A DNA stretch of 64,000 bases, taken from positions 1 through 64,000 of the forward strand of contig CAJTHM010000006.1 of NCBI GenBank assembly GCA_910576125.1. Direction: 5' to 3'. This DNA is from Lachnospiraceae bacterium. Lineage in GTDB: Bacteria; Bacillota; Clostridia; Lachnospirales; Lachnospiraceae. Below, one piece after another: positions 27,212 to 36,051 of this stretch. The notes under the pieces are model-generated. The model did not search any database. It was not told where the DNA came from and saw only the letters and a program-made list of their open reading frames with translations. The translations under genes and the position numbers were made by a program. Position 1 is the stretch's first letter. Each line of letters opens with the position of its first letter.

Positions 27212-27335
27212 ATTTGAGATATAATTTGGATGTCTTGACCAAAGTCTCATTCATCTTTTGGGGGAAATGAAAGAAATGTCCTTTCTGGACAACCTGGATG
27301 ACAACGGACGATAATCGGACAAAAAGAGGTTCATT

Positions 27336-28874
27336 ATGGATTACACAACAGACGCAGTGCAGATAAAGCGGGTACACGACAAGCTGGCCTGGATGGCTCA
27401 GCGGGAGGGCAGTCTGGTTCGGCTGGAGGGGCCGGCAGGTTCCGGGTGGATTGCAGACTTTGAAGCGAATCAGCATATCAGTCTGCCCGAGGATTTTCGG
27501 GAGATCGTCAGCCGGACTGCCGTCGGCGGAACCCTGCCTGACGTATGCAATATCCGGTACTGGCGTCCCCTGTGGAACATGGAAATCGAGGATCGTGAGG
27601 CGTCCCTGGATGTGCCCTACCCTCCTGCGGAGGATTCGCGGGCCCTGCGCGGGGAGCTGACAGAACAAGCGAATCCGTCCAAGCTGCCGGGGCAGATTCT
27701 GATTATGGGAGGCGATCATCTGGGCTGGTCCCTTGTCACTGCCGGGCCATGCACCGGGGAAATATGGACGATAGGGGACTTCGGAGTCCGCCGGGCCCCG
27801 GCATGCACCTTTGCCCAGTGGCTGGAGCTGGTGCTGGACGGCAACCTGGAGGCCTACCTGACCTGCTGCCTCACCGGAGAGGAGGGGCGGCGGGGCCGTT
27901 CCCGCCGCTTTCAGGATGTAATCGGGGCGGACTTTACCTGGCCCGAGGGAGCCAGTCCCGCCGAACAATGTGCCAGATGGCTGGAGGATAACCGTTTTGT
28001 CCACCAGGGGCCCAGTGACAGCTGGGCCGGATACCTCCTGGGGCAGCTGCGCCAGACTCTGGCCCTGCTGCCCCAGGAGAGGGATGAAAGGCTTTCCGCC
28101 CGTCGGGCCGCCCAGCAAGAGCCGGGCTGGCAGTGGGACAAGGAGCGGGCGGCGGAATGGGCCCGAGTCGGAGAATTGATTCAGGTCGTCCGGACTGCGG
28201 AGGAAAACGGGGAGATGTGGGGCTCCACCGATCCGCGGGAAGAGGAACTGTTCCGGCGGGCGGCGGAGCTGGTCCACCTCAAGCGCTTTCAGGCCCGGGG
28301 CGAGGGCATCCGGGACCTGTCTTTCCTGGAGGGGCTGACCGGGCTCAAGGAGCTGGATTTGTGGGACAACGACATCGAGGATCTGTCCCCTCTGGCCACC
28401 CTCACCGGTCTGCGGGAGCTGTGGCTGCCCTGCAACCTGATTTCCGACTTGTCCCCCCTGGCCGGGTTGGACAAGCTGGTGCAGCTGAACGTCTACGGCA
28501 ACCGCATTACCAGCCTGGAGCCCCTGCGGGGGATGACAGGCCTGAATCAGCTGAACCTGCGGAGCAATCCCCTGGAGCCGGGGACGCTGGCCTGCCTGCG
28601 CAAGTGCAAGCGGCTGGGGATGCTGAACCTGAGCGACACTGGCCTGGGGGACATCTCCGACCTGGAATTCTGCCGAGCCTGGATTCTGGACTTATATGAG
28701 AATCCGAATCTCACCGGTCTGGAGGTCATCTCGACCATGAAGCGGCTGAACTGCCTCTGTCTGGACACCAATGTGGCCCGCCGGTACGACATCCCGGCCC
28801 TGGCCCCACAGCTCACCGAGCATGTGGAACTGGGCGGCATATCTCTCTATGTGTGGCCGGAGAAATATTTCTAG
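27336..28874 (+). CDS. SUKH-like plus leucine-rich-repeat protein
   Basis: A 512-residue protein. The first about 190 residues resemble a SUKH (SMI1/KNR4) domain: LPEDFREIVSRTAVGGTL, GDHLGWSLVTAGPCTGEIW and APACTFAQWLELVL. After a charged helical linker come about six to seven leucine-rich repeats of 22 residues (about 325-460), in the LKELDLWDNDIEDLSPL style of internalin/SDS22 repeats. There is no signal peptide. SUKH proteins often act as immunity proteins or protein-interaction scaffolds. It sits between the BrxD-like ATPase and helicase genes on the same strand, 124 bases after the ATPase, so it may be an accessory or a late insertion into the cassette. Confidence 0.7.
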   Translation: MDYTTDAVQIKRVHDKLAWMAQREGSLVRLEGPAGSGWIADFEANQHISLPEDFREIVSRTAVGGTLPDVCNIRYWRPLWNMEIEDREASLDVPYPPAEDSRALRGELTEQANPSKLPGQILIMGGDHLGWSLVTAGPCTGEIWTIGDFGVRRAPACTFAQWLELVLDGNLEAYLTCCLTGEEGRRGRSRRFQDVIGADFTWPEGASPAEQCARWLEDNRFVHQGPSDSWAGYLLGQLRQTLALLPQERDERLSARRAAQQEPGWQWDKERAAEWARVGELIQVVRTAEENGEMWGSTDPREEELFRRAAELVHLKRFQARGEGIRDLSFLEGLTGLKELDLWDNDIEDLSPLATLTGLRELWLPCNLISDLSPLAGLDKLVQLNVYGNRITSLEPLRGMTGLNQLNLRSNPLEPGTLACLRKCKRLGMLNLSDTGLGDISDLEFCRAWILDLYENPNLTGLEVISTMKRLNCLCLDTNVARRYDIPALAPQLTEHVELGGISLYVWPEKYF

Positions 28875-28915
28875 AACCGAAGGCAAAAGAATAAACTTAC
28901 AGTAGTTCGCAGTTG

Positions 28916-29076
28916 GTGGCTGCCATTGATGCCTTGGAAGAGAAGCATCTCTATGAGGAATTTGGCAGATTGCGGTCAGGATTCTTTTGATTAAGAATGG
29001 GCGCATTGTGCAGGACGGCAGCCGTGACGACCTGGTTGCAGCTGAGGGCGAATACAAGACAGTGTATGAGACAGTG
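28916..29076 (+). pseudogene. Remnant of an ABC exporter ATPase gene
   Basis: Two short in-register pieces match the C-terminal end of an ABC exporter ATPase. Frame 2 gives AAIDALEEKHLYEEFGRL (about 28919-28972). Frame 1 gives LIKNGRIVQDGSRDDLVAAE and then GEYKTVY (28984-29067). The stretch that normally lies between them, with the H-loop, is missing. It occupies the gap between the SUKH/LRR gene and the helicase and seems to be a scar of an earlier gene. Confidence 0.6.
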
Positions 29077-29115
29077 GTACCAATAGAATATATTTTATGG
29101 CATGGGGACTGCACA

Positions 29116-31323
29116 ATGGACGTATTTAACAGGCTTGCGCCTTTTATACAGGATTTTATCTATGAGAATAAATGGGAAGAGCTGCATGGCAACCAGGTGG
29201 CGGCCTGCCAGGTCATCTTCGACAGCGACGACAACCTGCTGCTGTCCTCCGGCACGGCTTCCGGCAAGACGGAAGCAGCCTTCCTTCCGGTGCTCACGCA
29301 TCTTTATGAGAAGCCGTCCCGCTCCGTGGGGGCCATGTACATCTCCCCTCTGAAAGCGCTTATCAATGACCAGTTCAAGCGCCTGGAGCAGATGCTCTTG
29401 GACTCCAACATCCCCGTCACCAAATGGCACGGGGACGCCTCCGTGGACAAAAAGGACAGGCTGATCAAGCATCCGGAGGGCATCCTGCAGATCACCCCGG
29501 AATCCCTGGAGAGCCTGATCACCAACAAGCGGGGGGCCTGCCTGAATATGTTCTGCGACCTGCGCTTCGTCATCATCGATGAGGTGCACTCTTTCATGCG
29601 GGACGAAAGGGGGCTGCAGCTTCTCTGCGTGCTGGAGCGGCTGAGGGCCCTCACCGGCGTAAATCCCCGCAGGATAGGCCTCTCCGCCACTTTGGGGGAC
29701 ATGTCCCTGGCCCAGGACTGGCTGAATACGGGCACAGGGCGGAAGTGCGCGGCTCCTGTGGCGGACGAGGGGAAGAAACGTGTCCGTCTGCACATCGAGC
29801 GTTTCGTGAACGTGTCGGACAAGCGGGATTTGGTGGAGCGGAACGGCAGCATGAATATCGTGGACAAGGATACCGGCGGCGACATGGGCGACAGGGAGCA
29901 TTACGAGTACCTCTTCCGACAGACCCTGGACAAGAAGACCATCATCTTCGCCAACAGCCGGGAGGAAATCGAGTTCATCATGGCCAATCTGCGCGAAATA
30001 GCGCTGAAACATAAAGCACCTGACGTATACCGCGTCCACCATGGCAATGTCTCCGCCCTGCTGCGGGAGACCACGGAGGACGAGATGAAGTCTGCCGATG
30101 AGAAAATCGTCACCGGGGCCACCGTGACTTTGGAGCTTGGCATCGACATCGGCTCCCTGGATCAGGCGGTGCAGATAGGCGCGCCCCTGAACGTATCCAG
30201 CTTCGCCCAGAGGCTGGGCCGCTGCGGACGGCGGGGGCAGGTGCCCCAGCTGCTGTTCACCTTCGTGGAGAGCATCAAGATCAATTCCTCCGACATCCTG
30301 GGCCCCATCAACTGGGAGTTCATCCGGACGATCGCCATCATCGAGCTGTACCTGAGGGACCACTGGATGGAGCCCATCCCGCCCAGGCACCATCCCTATA
30401 ACCTGCTGTACCACCAGACCATGAGCATCCTGAAGAGCAATGGGGAGATGTCCCCCGCCGGGCTGGCCCAGGCAGTCCTCACGCTGGGGGCTTTCCGGAA
30501 GATTTCCCAGGAGGACTATAAGAAGCTGCTGCTGCACCTGATCTATATCGAACAGCTGGAGCGCTCCGAGCATGACGGGCTGCTGATCGGGCGGGCCGGG
30601 GAGCGGGAGGTGAACAGCCACAAGTTCCTGACGGTGTTCCTGGCCCCGGAGTACCTGCTGGTGAAGGAGGAGAACCGGACGATCGGCACCGTGGACAAGA
30701 CCTATCCCGTGGGCACCCGCTTCGCTTTGGCAGGCATGTCCTGGGAGACAGTGGACATCAATGTGAAGTCCAAGGTGCTGTTCGTGAAACGGGTGCCCGG
30801 CATCTCCGTGGTGGACTGGGACAGGGATTTCGAGGCGGAGCTCCACACGGTGCTGGTTCGCAAGGTGCGCAGCGTCCTGGAGCGGGACGACCCGTATCCT
30901 TATTTAAGCGACCGCTGCCAGGAGCGCCTTTTGGAAATCCAGTACATCGCCCGGAACAGCGGCATACTGGAGAATCTGGTGACGGAGCTGTCCAAACAGA
31001 AGTTCGCCATATTCCCCTGGGTGGGGACCAGGCAGCTGGTGACGCTGCACTATGCGCTGCTCCAGCGTAAGATCAAGAGCAAGATTCCCTGGAGCACCTG
31101 CCTGTACCTGGAGGTGGTCTTTGACGGGAGCAAAGAGGAGCTGGCGGGCATCATCAGCGACATCCTGCATTCCGACCTGGACCTCTACAGCCTGCCCCTG
31201 CCGGACAAGATTCAGATCAGGGGAAAATATAATGAATTCATTCCGCTGGAGCTTCTGCGGAAGCAGTTCATCGAGGATTACCTGGACTTCGAGGGGCTGA
31301 AGCGGGATATGTGCGGGACATGA
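29116..31323 (+). CDS. Lhr/BrxHI-like DEAD/DEAH-box helicase
   Basis: A 735-residue superfamily-2 helicase. It shows motif I SSGTASGKTEAA (about 43-54), motif Ia SPLKALINDQ, motif II DEVH (about 155-158), motif III LSATLGD (about 191-197), motif IV IIFANSREEIEFI, motif V GATVTLELGIDIG and motif VI QRLGRCGRRGQ (about 362-372). A C-terminal region follows that is typical of Lhr-like proteins. DEVH and the overall layout fit the Lhr/BrxHI group that pairs with BrxD ATPases. ATG 29116 is chosen because upstream in-frame codons belong to an ABC-ATPase remnant. A terminator follows its stop. Confidence 0.85.
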   Translation: MDVFNRLAPFIQDFIYENKWEELHGNQVAACQVIFDSDDNLLLSSGTASGKTEAAFLPVLTHLYEKPSRSVGAMYISPLKALINDQFKRLEQMLLDSNIPVTKWHGDASVDKKDRLIKHPEGILQITPESLESLITNKRGACLNMFCDLRFVIIDEVHSFMRDERGLQLLCVLERLRALTGVNPRRIGLSATLGDMSLAQDWLNTGTGRKCAAPVADEGKKRVRLHIERFVNVSDKRDLVERNGSMNIVDKDTGGDMGDREHYEYLFRQTLDKKTIIFANSREEIEFIMANLREIALKHKAPDVYRVHHGNVSALLRETTEDEMKSADEKIVTGATVTLELGIDIGSLDQAVQIGAPLNVSSFAQRLGRCGRRGQVPQLLFTFVESIKINSSDILGPINWEFIRTIAIIELYLRDHWMEPIPPRHHPYNLLYHQTMSILKSNGEMSPAGLAQAVLTLGAFRKISQEDYKKLLLHLIYIEQLERSEHDGLLIGRAGEREVNSHKFLTVFLAPEYLLVKEENRTIGTVDKTYPVGTRFALAGMSWETVDINVKSKVLFVKRVPGISVVDWDRDFEAELHTVLVRKVRSVLERDDPYPYLSDRCQERLLEIQYIARNSGILENLVTELSKQKFAIFPWVGTRQLVTLHYALLQRKIKSKIPWSTCLYLEVVFDGSKEELAGIISDILHSDLDLYSLPLPDKIQIRGKYNEFIPLELLRKQFIEDYLDFEGLKRDMCGT

Positions 31324-31378
31324 TTTTATGGCATTTGAGAAAAAGCAGACAGATTGTTTTGCTGATAGTATGCGGATG

Positions 31379-31411
31379 TTGTCCTCTGGCCGGCCAGGGG
31401 ACAATATTTTT
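31379..31411 (+). terminator. Rho-independent terminator after the helicase gene
   Basis: TTGTCCTCTGGCC (31379-31391) pairs with GGCCAGGGGACAA (31392-31404), a near-perfect 13-bp stem with almost no loop, followed by TATTTTTAT. It closes the TerB_N-ATPase-LRR-helicase cassette. Confidence 0.9.
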
Positions 31412-31435
31412 ATGCAAAACGTAAATAATGCCATA

Positions 31436-31464
31436 TTGATTTTTGGGAATACATTATATATAAT
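31436..31464 (+). promoter_or_regulatory. Promoter for the glycosidase cluster
   Basis: TTGATT (31436-31441), 17-base spacer, TATAAT (31459-31464), about 105 bases before the first glycosidase start and just after the helicase terminator. Confidence 0.6.
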
Positions 31465-31569
31465 ATCCAAAACAGCAAAAGTAAATTCTGTGAACTTTAT
31501 TCGGCCGGGCTGCATGAGGCTACGCCGACGGGAACAGATTTTCGGACTGCGGAAAGGTTTGGGTATTCT

Positions 31570-34095
31570 ATGACAGATATTTTCAAAAAGGCAAAGGGCA
31601 TCTTTCTGCCGGGAAAGTCTGCCGAGCCAAATGTGTTGGCGGCTTTCCGTCTTGATTTTTCCTATTCTGGCGGCCATATGGAATTTACAGTGGCAGCTCA
31701 TACTTTTTACCGTATTTACTTAAACGGAATATTCTTAGGACTTGGTCCTGCACCGGCAGCTTTCGGACGCCTGAAAGCGGACAGCTACGACCTCACGGGC
31801 AGGCTGGAGGAAGAGAACCAGCTGGCGGTGGAGGTCATGGGGTATGTGCCCCGGGAATTCAATTATTCCACTCATGAAGATTCTGTTTTTTTCGGCGAGC
31901 TTACCTTGGACGGAGAGGTGGTGGCAGCCACAGGAGAGGACAGCTGGAAATGCGGAGTTCTGCCCTACAGGGATTTCCGGACGGAGGCCCTGTCCCATGG
32001 ACGCAGATATCCTGTGGAACTGTATATGCTGCGGGAAAGGTATGACGAGTGGCGCAGGGGAACGATTCCCCGGGAGACCGGATGTGAAGTGGTGGCGGAA
32101 AGCATGGAGGAGACCTGGCGGGACGGCGGAAACCAGGATATTCCCGCGGGACATCGTATCGTCCTGAGACGCGCCACGGCCATGCCGGATATGGAGGAGA
32201 TACGAGACCTTGCTTTCACCGGGGCGTCCTCGGTGGAATTCGAGGATTTCGACGGAGCGGCGGGAAACTGGTGGGAGACAGAAGAGTATCTGGACCGCAG
32301 CGGCGGTGCGGATATTAAACGGCCGGCCTTTTCCCGGGCGGGATACCGGGACAGGGCTTTCGCGGGCAGTCTGAAAGAGGAGCGGGATGCCGCCGGCGCT
32401 GTAAGCTGTGAAATCCGTCCAAAGGGAAAGGCGGCCGCCCTGGAATTTGCCCTGAAAGAAGCGGAGACAGGACTGATCGGTCTGTGCTTTGAGACGCAAG
32501 GGCCTGCCACCGTGGATATCGTCTGGAACGACTTCCTGGACGAGGAGGCGAAAGTGCCGGTGAAAGCGGACAGCGTGAACCGCGTCATCCGTCTGGAATC
32601 CGAGGGCGGGAGGATTTCCTTTGAATCCATGGAACCCCATTTCCTGAAATACATCAAGATTATCGTGGAGACGTCACAATCTTTCCGACTGCTCGATATC
32701 TATGTAAGGCGTTACCGTTTCCCGGACAGGAACAGGGCTTTCTTCCTCAGCAGCGATAGGGAGGTGAACCGCATCTACGAGGCCTCCAAAAGAACGCTCC
32801 TCACCAATACGCTGGCCTTTTTCCTGGATTCTCCGGAGCGTGAAAGGGGCGGCTGGGCCGGGGACAGTTACTGGACTGGGCGTGCATCCGCTATGGTGAT
32901 GTCGGATACTATGGTGGAACGTTCTATGCTGTATGATTTTCTGGCGGCGGACTATGCGGAGGCCTTGCCGGGGACATTCCCCTGCTGCTGCTGCGGAGGA
33001 GCGAAGAGGGATCCCGGACTGATGTATACCTGGAGCCTGTTCGTGTTCCTGGAGCTGACAGATTACTATCAGAGAACAGGGGATGAGGAACTGAAAGAGG
33101 ACTTCCGCAGCCGTGTGGAGACTTTCATGGAGGCTTCCCGGACCCTGAAGAATTCCCTGGGCCTGCTGGAAAATATTCCGGGTTTTGTGTTCATTGACTG
33201 GTCTGCCTCCAACAATGCCGCCAATACGGCGCCGATATGCACTGCGGCCAACGGTCTGTATGCCCTTGTGGCAGACAGATTGGGAGAGATGTATGGAAAT
33301 GAGCCCTACAGGGCGGAGGCGGAGCAGATTCGCAGTGTCTTCCGAGAGCAGTACAGAAAGGTGGAAAGCAGCAAATATGACCTATTTACCATGTATCCGT
33401 TCCTGTCCGATTCCATGACATTAAAAGATGGAAAGCTGGTGGAGAACAGTGTCTACAGCGAGGCGGCTCAGTACTATTATTTCTGGACGGGCCTGCTGCG
33501 CAGGGAGGACGCGCCGCAGCTGTGGAAGATTCTGTTGGAACAGTTCGGACCGATGCCGCAGAAATACCGCGGGACCATGCAGCTGTCTGTGGGGAATTGC
33601 GGGGTGTTTTTCGGACATATGATGCGTTTTGAACTGCTGTCACGGTTCGGCGAGACAGAGCTGCTGGAAAAGGAACTGAAACATCTGTGCGGTTATATGA
33701 CAGGAAATGACCCGGGCACTTTCTGGGAGACATTGAGCGGCACGGACAGCCGCAACCATGGCTTCGGCGCTCACTATGGAGTTGTAGTCATGAGGGATTT
33801 CCTGGGCATGGACATTCCCGACAGCAGGAACAAGACCCTGCGCATTGCGCCGGGGCAGGGGAGCCTGCGGTGGGCGAAAGGCAGAATCTGCCTGGAGGAT
33901 GGACAGTTTGCCGCGGTCTGGCATAAGGGGATTGACAGCCTTTCCCTGTCTGTGTCGGCGCCGGAGGGCTATCGGATTCTTCTGGAGCTGCCATGGGAGT
34001 ACTGCGGGGGAAAAATCATAGTAAACGGGAAAGAACAGGAATATAAAAGAAGCCTGATCTGCGGCAATATTCTGGACGTGAAGATTCAGGCGTAA
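31570..34095 (+). CDS. GH78-like alpha-L-rhamnosidase
   Basis: An 841-residue cytoplasmic glycosidase. The N-terminal half is beta-rich with a jelly-roll-like segment (FTVAAHTFYRIYLNGIFLGLGPA). The C-terminal (alpha/alpha)6 region has DSPERERGGWAGDSYWTG (about residues 420-437), matching the GH78 region that carries the acidic general acid. A cysteine-rich FPCCCCGG occurs near residue 472, and EAAQYYYFWTGL later. No signal peptide is present, so it acts on imported oligosaccharides. The rhamnoside substrate is inferred from the family only. Confidence 0.75.
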   Translation: MTDIFKKAKGIFLPGKSAEPNVLAAFRLDFSYSGGHMEFTVAAHTFYRIYLNGIFLGLGPAPAAFGRLKADSYDLTGRLEEENQLAVEVMGYVPREFNYSTHEDSVFFGELTLDGEVVAATGEDSWKCGVLPYRDFRTEALSHGRRYPVELYMLRERYDEWRRGTIPRETGCEVVAESMEETWRDGGNQDIPAGHRIVLRRATAMPDMEEIRDLAFTGASSVEFEDFDGAAGNWWETEEYLDRSGGADIKRPAFSRAGYRDRAFAGSLKEERDAAGAVSCEIRPKGKAAALEFALKEAETGLIGLCFETQGPATVDIVWNDFLDEEAKVPVKADSVNRVIRLESEGGRISFESMEPHFLKYIKIIVETSQSFRLLDIYVRRYRFPDRNRAFFLSSDREVNRIYEASKRTLLTNTLAFFLDSPERERGGWAGDSYWTGRASAMVMSDTMVERSMLYDFLAADYAEALPGTFPCCCCGGAKRDPGLMYTWSLFVFLELTDYYQRTGDEELKEDFRSRVETFMEASRTLKNSLGLLENIPGFVFIDWSASNNAANTAPICTAANGLYALVADRLGEMYGNEPYRAEAEQIRSVFREQYRKVESSKYDLFTMYPFLSDSMTLKDGKLVENSVYSEAAQYYYFWTGLLRREDAPQLWKILLEQFGPMPQKYRGTMQLSVGNCGVFFGHMMRFELLSRFGETELLEKELKHLCGYMTGNDPGTFWETLSGTDSRNHGFGAHYGVVVMRDFLGMDIPDSRNKTLRIAPGQGSLRWAKGRICLEDGQFAAVWHKGIDSLSLSVSAPEGYRILLELPWEYCGGKIIVNGKEQEYKRSLICGNILDVKIQA

Positions 34096-34226
34096 GACAC
34101 AATCAGAATGAAGCGCTGCGCCCGAATGGGTGCAAACGAAAGAACGGAAAGAGATGTCTGCAAAACTGTATGTCAGGAACAAAAAGCAGACAAGGAGCCG
34201 GGCAGAATAGAGAGGAGAAGAACAGC

Positions 34227-35942
34227 ATGACACAAAGGGAAAGAAAGGACATCTTCCGCGTCATGGACGCGGATACCCTGAAGACGGGCAAGGAGGATAT
34301 CAGGACCAGAAGATTCCTGCTTCCGAAACGGATTCTGTGGACGAAAGGCCATGTGGAGAACAGCCAGACGCTTCTGGAGGACAGGGAGATACAGATTTCC
34401 CTGGCAGCGCATCAGCCCTGCATCCTGAAGAATGAGGGTGAGGAGAAAGCGTCTGTCCTGTTGGATTACGGCGTGGAGATTCACGGCGGCATCCGCCTGC
34501 TGGCCTGGATGGACAGCACGAACAGAGGCGCAAAGGTCCGCGTCCGCTTTGGAGAGTCCGCCTCGGAGGCCATGAGCGAAATCGGCGGCCAGACCAATGC
34601 CACCAATGACCACGCCAGAAGAGATATGACCGTAGAGGTGGGCATGATGAGCATGAATCAGCTTGGGGAGAGCGGATTCCGCTTCGTGCGTATCGACCTG
34701 GAGGAGCCGGACGTCTCCATTGCCTTAAAGACTGTCTGGGCTGTGCTGATCTACAAAGATGTACCTTACCGGGGCAGCTTTGAATGCAGCGACCCTCTGC
34801 TGAACCGCATCTGGGATGTGGGCGCCTACACGGTGCACCTGAACATGCAGGAATACATATGGGACGGCATCAAGAGGGACCGCCTGGTCTGGGTGGGAGA
34901 CATGCATCCGGAGATTACCACGATCAAAGCAGTGTTCGGCGAGGATTCCGCTGTGGAAGACAGTCTTGACTTTATACGCAAGGAGACCCCGCTGCCCGGC
35001 TGGATGAACGGCATGGCGAGTTATTCTATGTGGTATTCCATCATCACCTGGGACTGGTATCAGTATACCGGGAAGAAAGCATTCCTGGAGAAGCAGAGGG
35101 AGTATCTGACAGGGCTGGCAAATCTGCTCTCAGAACATATCGATGAGAAAGGACAGGATACGGTAAAAGAGGGACGTTTCCTGGACTGGCCCTCGGAGGG
35201 CAGGCTGACGATAGTGGACGCAGGTGTACAGGCTCTGCATATCTGGGCTGCAAGGAGCCTGGAAAAGATTTTCGATGTTCTGGGAGAGGAAGAGCAGGCT
35301 GCGCAGTGCAAAAAAGATTTGGAGCGTCTGACGGGTTTCGTGACAGACTATGAGGATTCCAAGCAGGCGGCGGCTCTCTCGGTGCTCATGGGCCAGAAAG
35401 ATGCCGCGGAGGTAAATGAGACCCTGCTGGGGGCAGGCGGAGCAAAGGGGATGTCCACTTTCATGGGCTATTATATCCTGTCAGCCAGAGGGATGGCCGG
35501 GGACTATCAGGGCTGTCTGGACTGCATCCGGGATTACTGGGGCGGGATGCTTAAGCTCGGCGCCACCACGTTCTGGGAGGATTTCGATATAGACTGGATG
35601 GAGAATGCGGGACGAATCGATGAACTTCCGAAGGAGGGCGAGGTGGATGTACACAGCACCTACGGCGGCTACTGCTATCAGGGCTATCGCCACAGCTTCT
35701 GCCACGGATGGGCCAGCGGCGCCACGCCCTGGCTGTCGGAGAATGTGCTGGGGATTAAAATCCTGGAGCCGGGCTGCAGGAAAGTGAAGATAGAGCCTCA
35801 TCTGGGAGATCTGGACTGGGCGAAAGGAACCTATCCCACGCCTTACGGCGAGATTTCCGTATCCCATGTGAAGCAGGCGGACGGGACGGTGGCCACGACG
35901 GTGTCGGCGCCGGAAGAGGTGCAGTTTGAGATACAGGACTGA
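34227..35942 (+). CDS. GH78-like alpha-L-rhamnosidase, shorter paralogue
   Basis: A 571-residue protein with an N-terminal beta domain (VLLDYGVEIHGGIRLL, VRVRFGESASEAM) and a helical catalytic domain with WDGIKRDRLVWVGDMHPE (about residues 209-226), where GH78 proteins carry their catalytic acids. DWPSEGR, GVQALHIWA, FWEDFDIDW and FCHGWASGATPWL follow. ATG 34227 is preceded by AGAGGAG. It is 131 bases after the larger GH78-like gene and ends inside the leader of the GH106-like gene, so the three are probably cotranscribed. Confidence 0.78.
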   Translation: MTQRERKDIFRVMDADTLKTGKEDIRTRRFLLPKRILWTKGHVENSQTLLEDREIQISLAAHQPCILKNEGEEKASVLLDYGVEIHGGIRLLAWMDSTNRGAKVRVRFGESASEAMSEIGGQTNATNDHARRDMTVEVGMMSMNQLGESGFRFVRIDLEEPDVSIALKTVWAVLIYKDVPYRGSFECSDPLLNRIWDVGAYTVHLNMQEYIWDGIKRDRLVWVGDMHPEITTIKAVFGEDSAVEDSLDFIRKETPLPGWMNGMASYSMWYSIITWDWYQYTGKKAFLEKQREYLTGLANLLSEHIDEKGQDTVKEGRFLDWPSEGRLTIVDAGVQALHIWAARSLEKIFDVLGEEEQAAQCKKDLERLTGFVTDYEDSKQAAALSVLMGQKDAAEVNETLLGAGGAKGMSTFMGYYILSARGMAGDYQGCLDCIRDYWGGMLKLGATTFWEDFDIDWMENAGRIDELPKEGEVDVHSTYGGYCYQGYRHSFCHGWASGATPWLSENVLGIKILEPGCRKVKIEPHLGDLDWAKGTYPTPYGEISVSHVKQADGTVATTVSAPEEVQFEIQD

Positions 35943-36051
35943 AGTCAACGCAACGGAACAGACAGCGGTCAGGAAATCCGGGATGGATGTAAGCCTGCGG
36001 AAGAGGAAAAGCGCAGGGCGAATAGAATTCACAGAGCAAGGAGACAGGATT

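Noticed and set aside
23910..31323. Complete BREX or DISARM locus
   Set aside because: No PglZ phosphatase-like protein, no methyltransferase and no PLD nuclease are encoded here; only BrxD-like and BrxHI-like components are present.
31328..31573. 81-codon plus-strand frame between helicase and glycosidase
   Set aside because: It runs straight through the rho-independent terminator and promoter and shows no family features.
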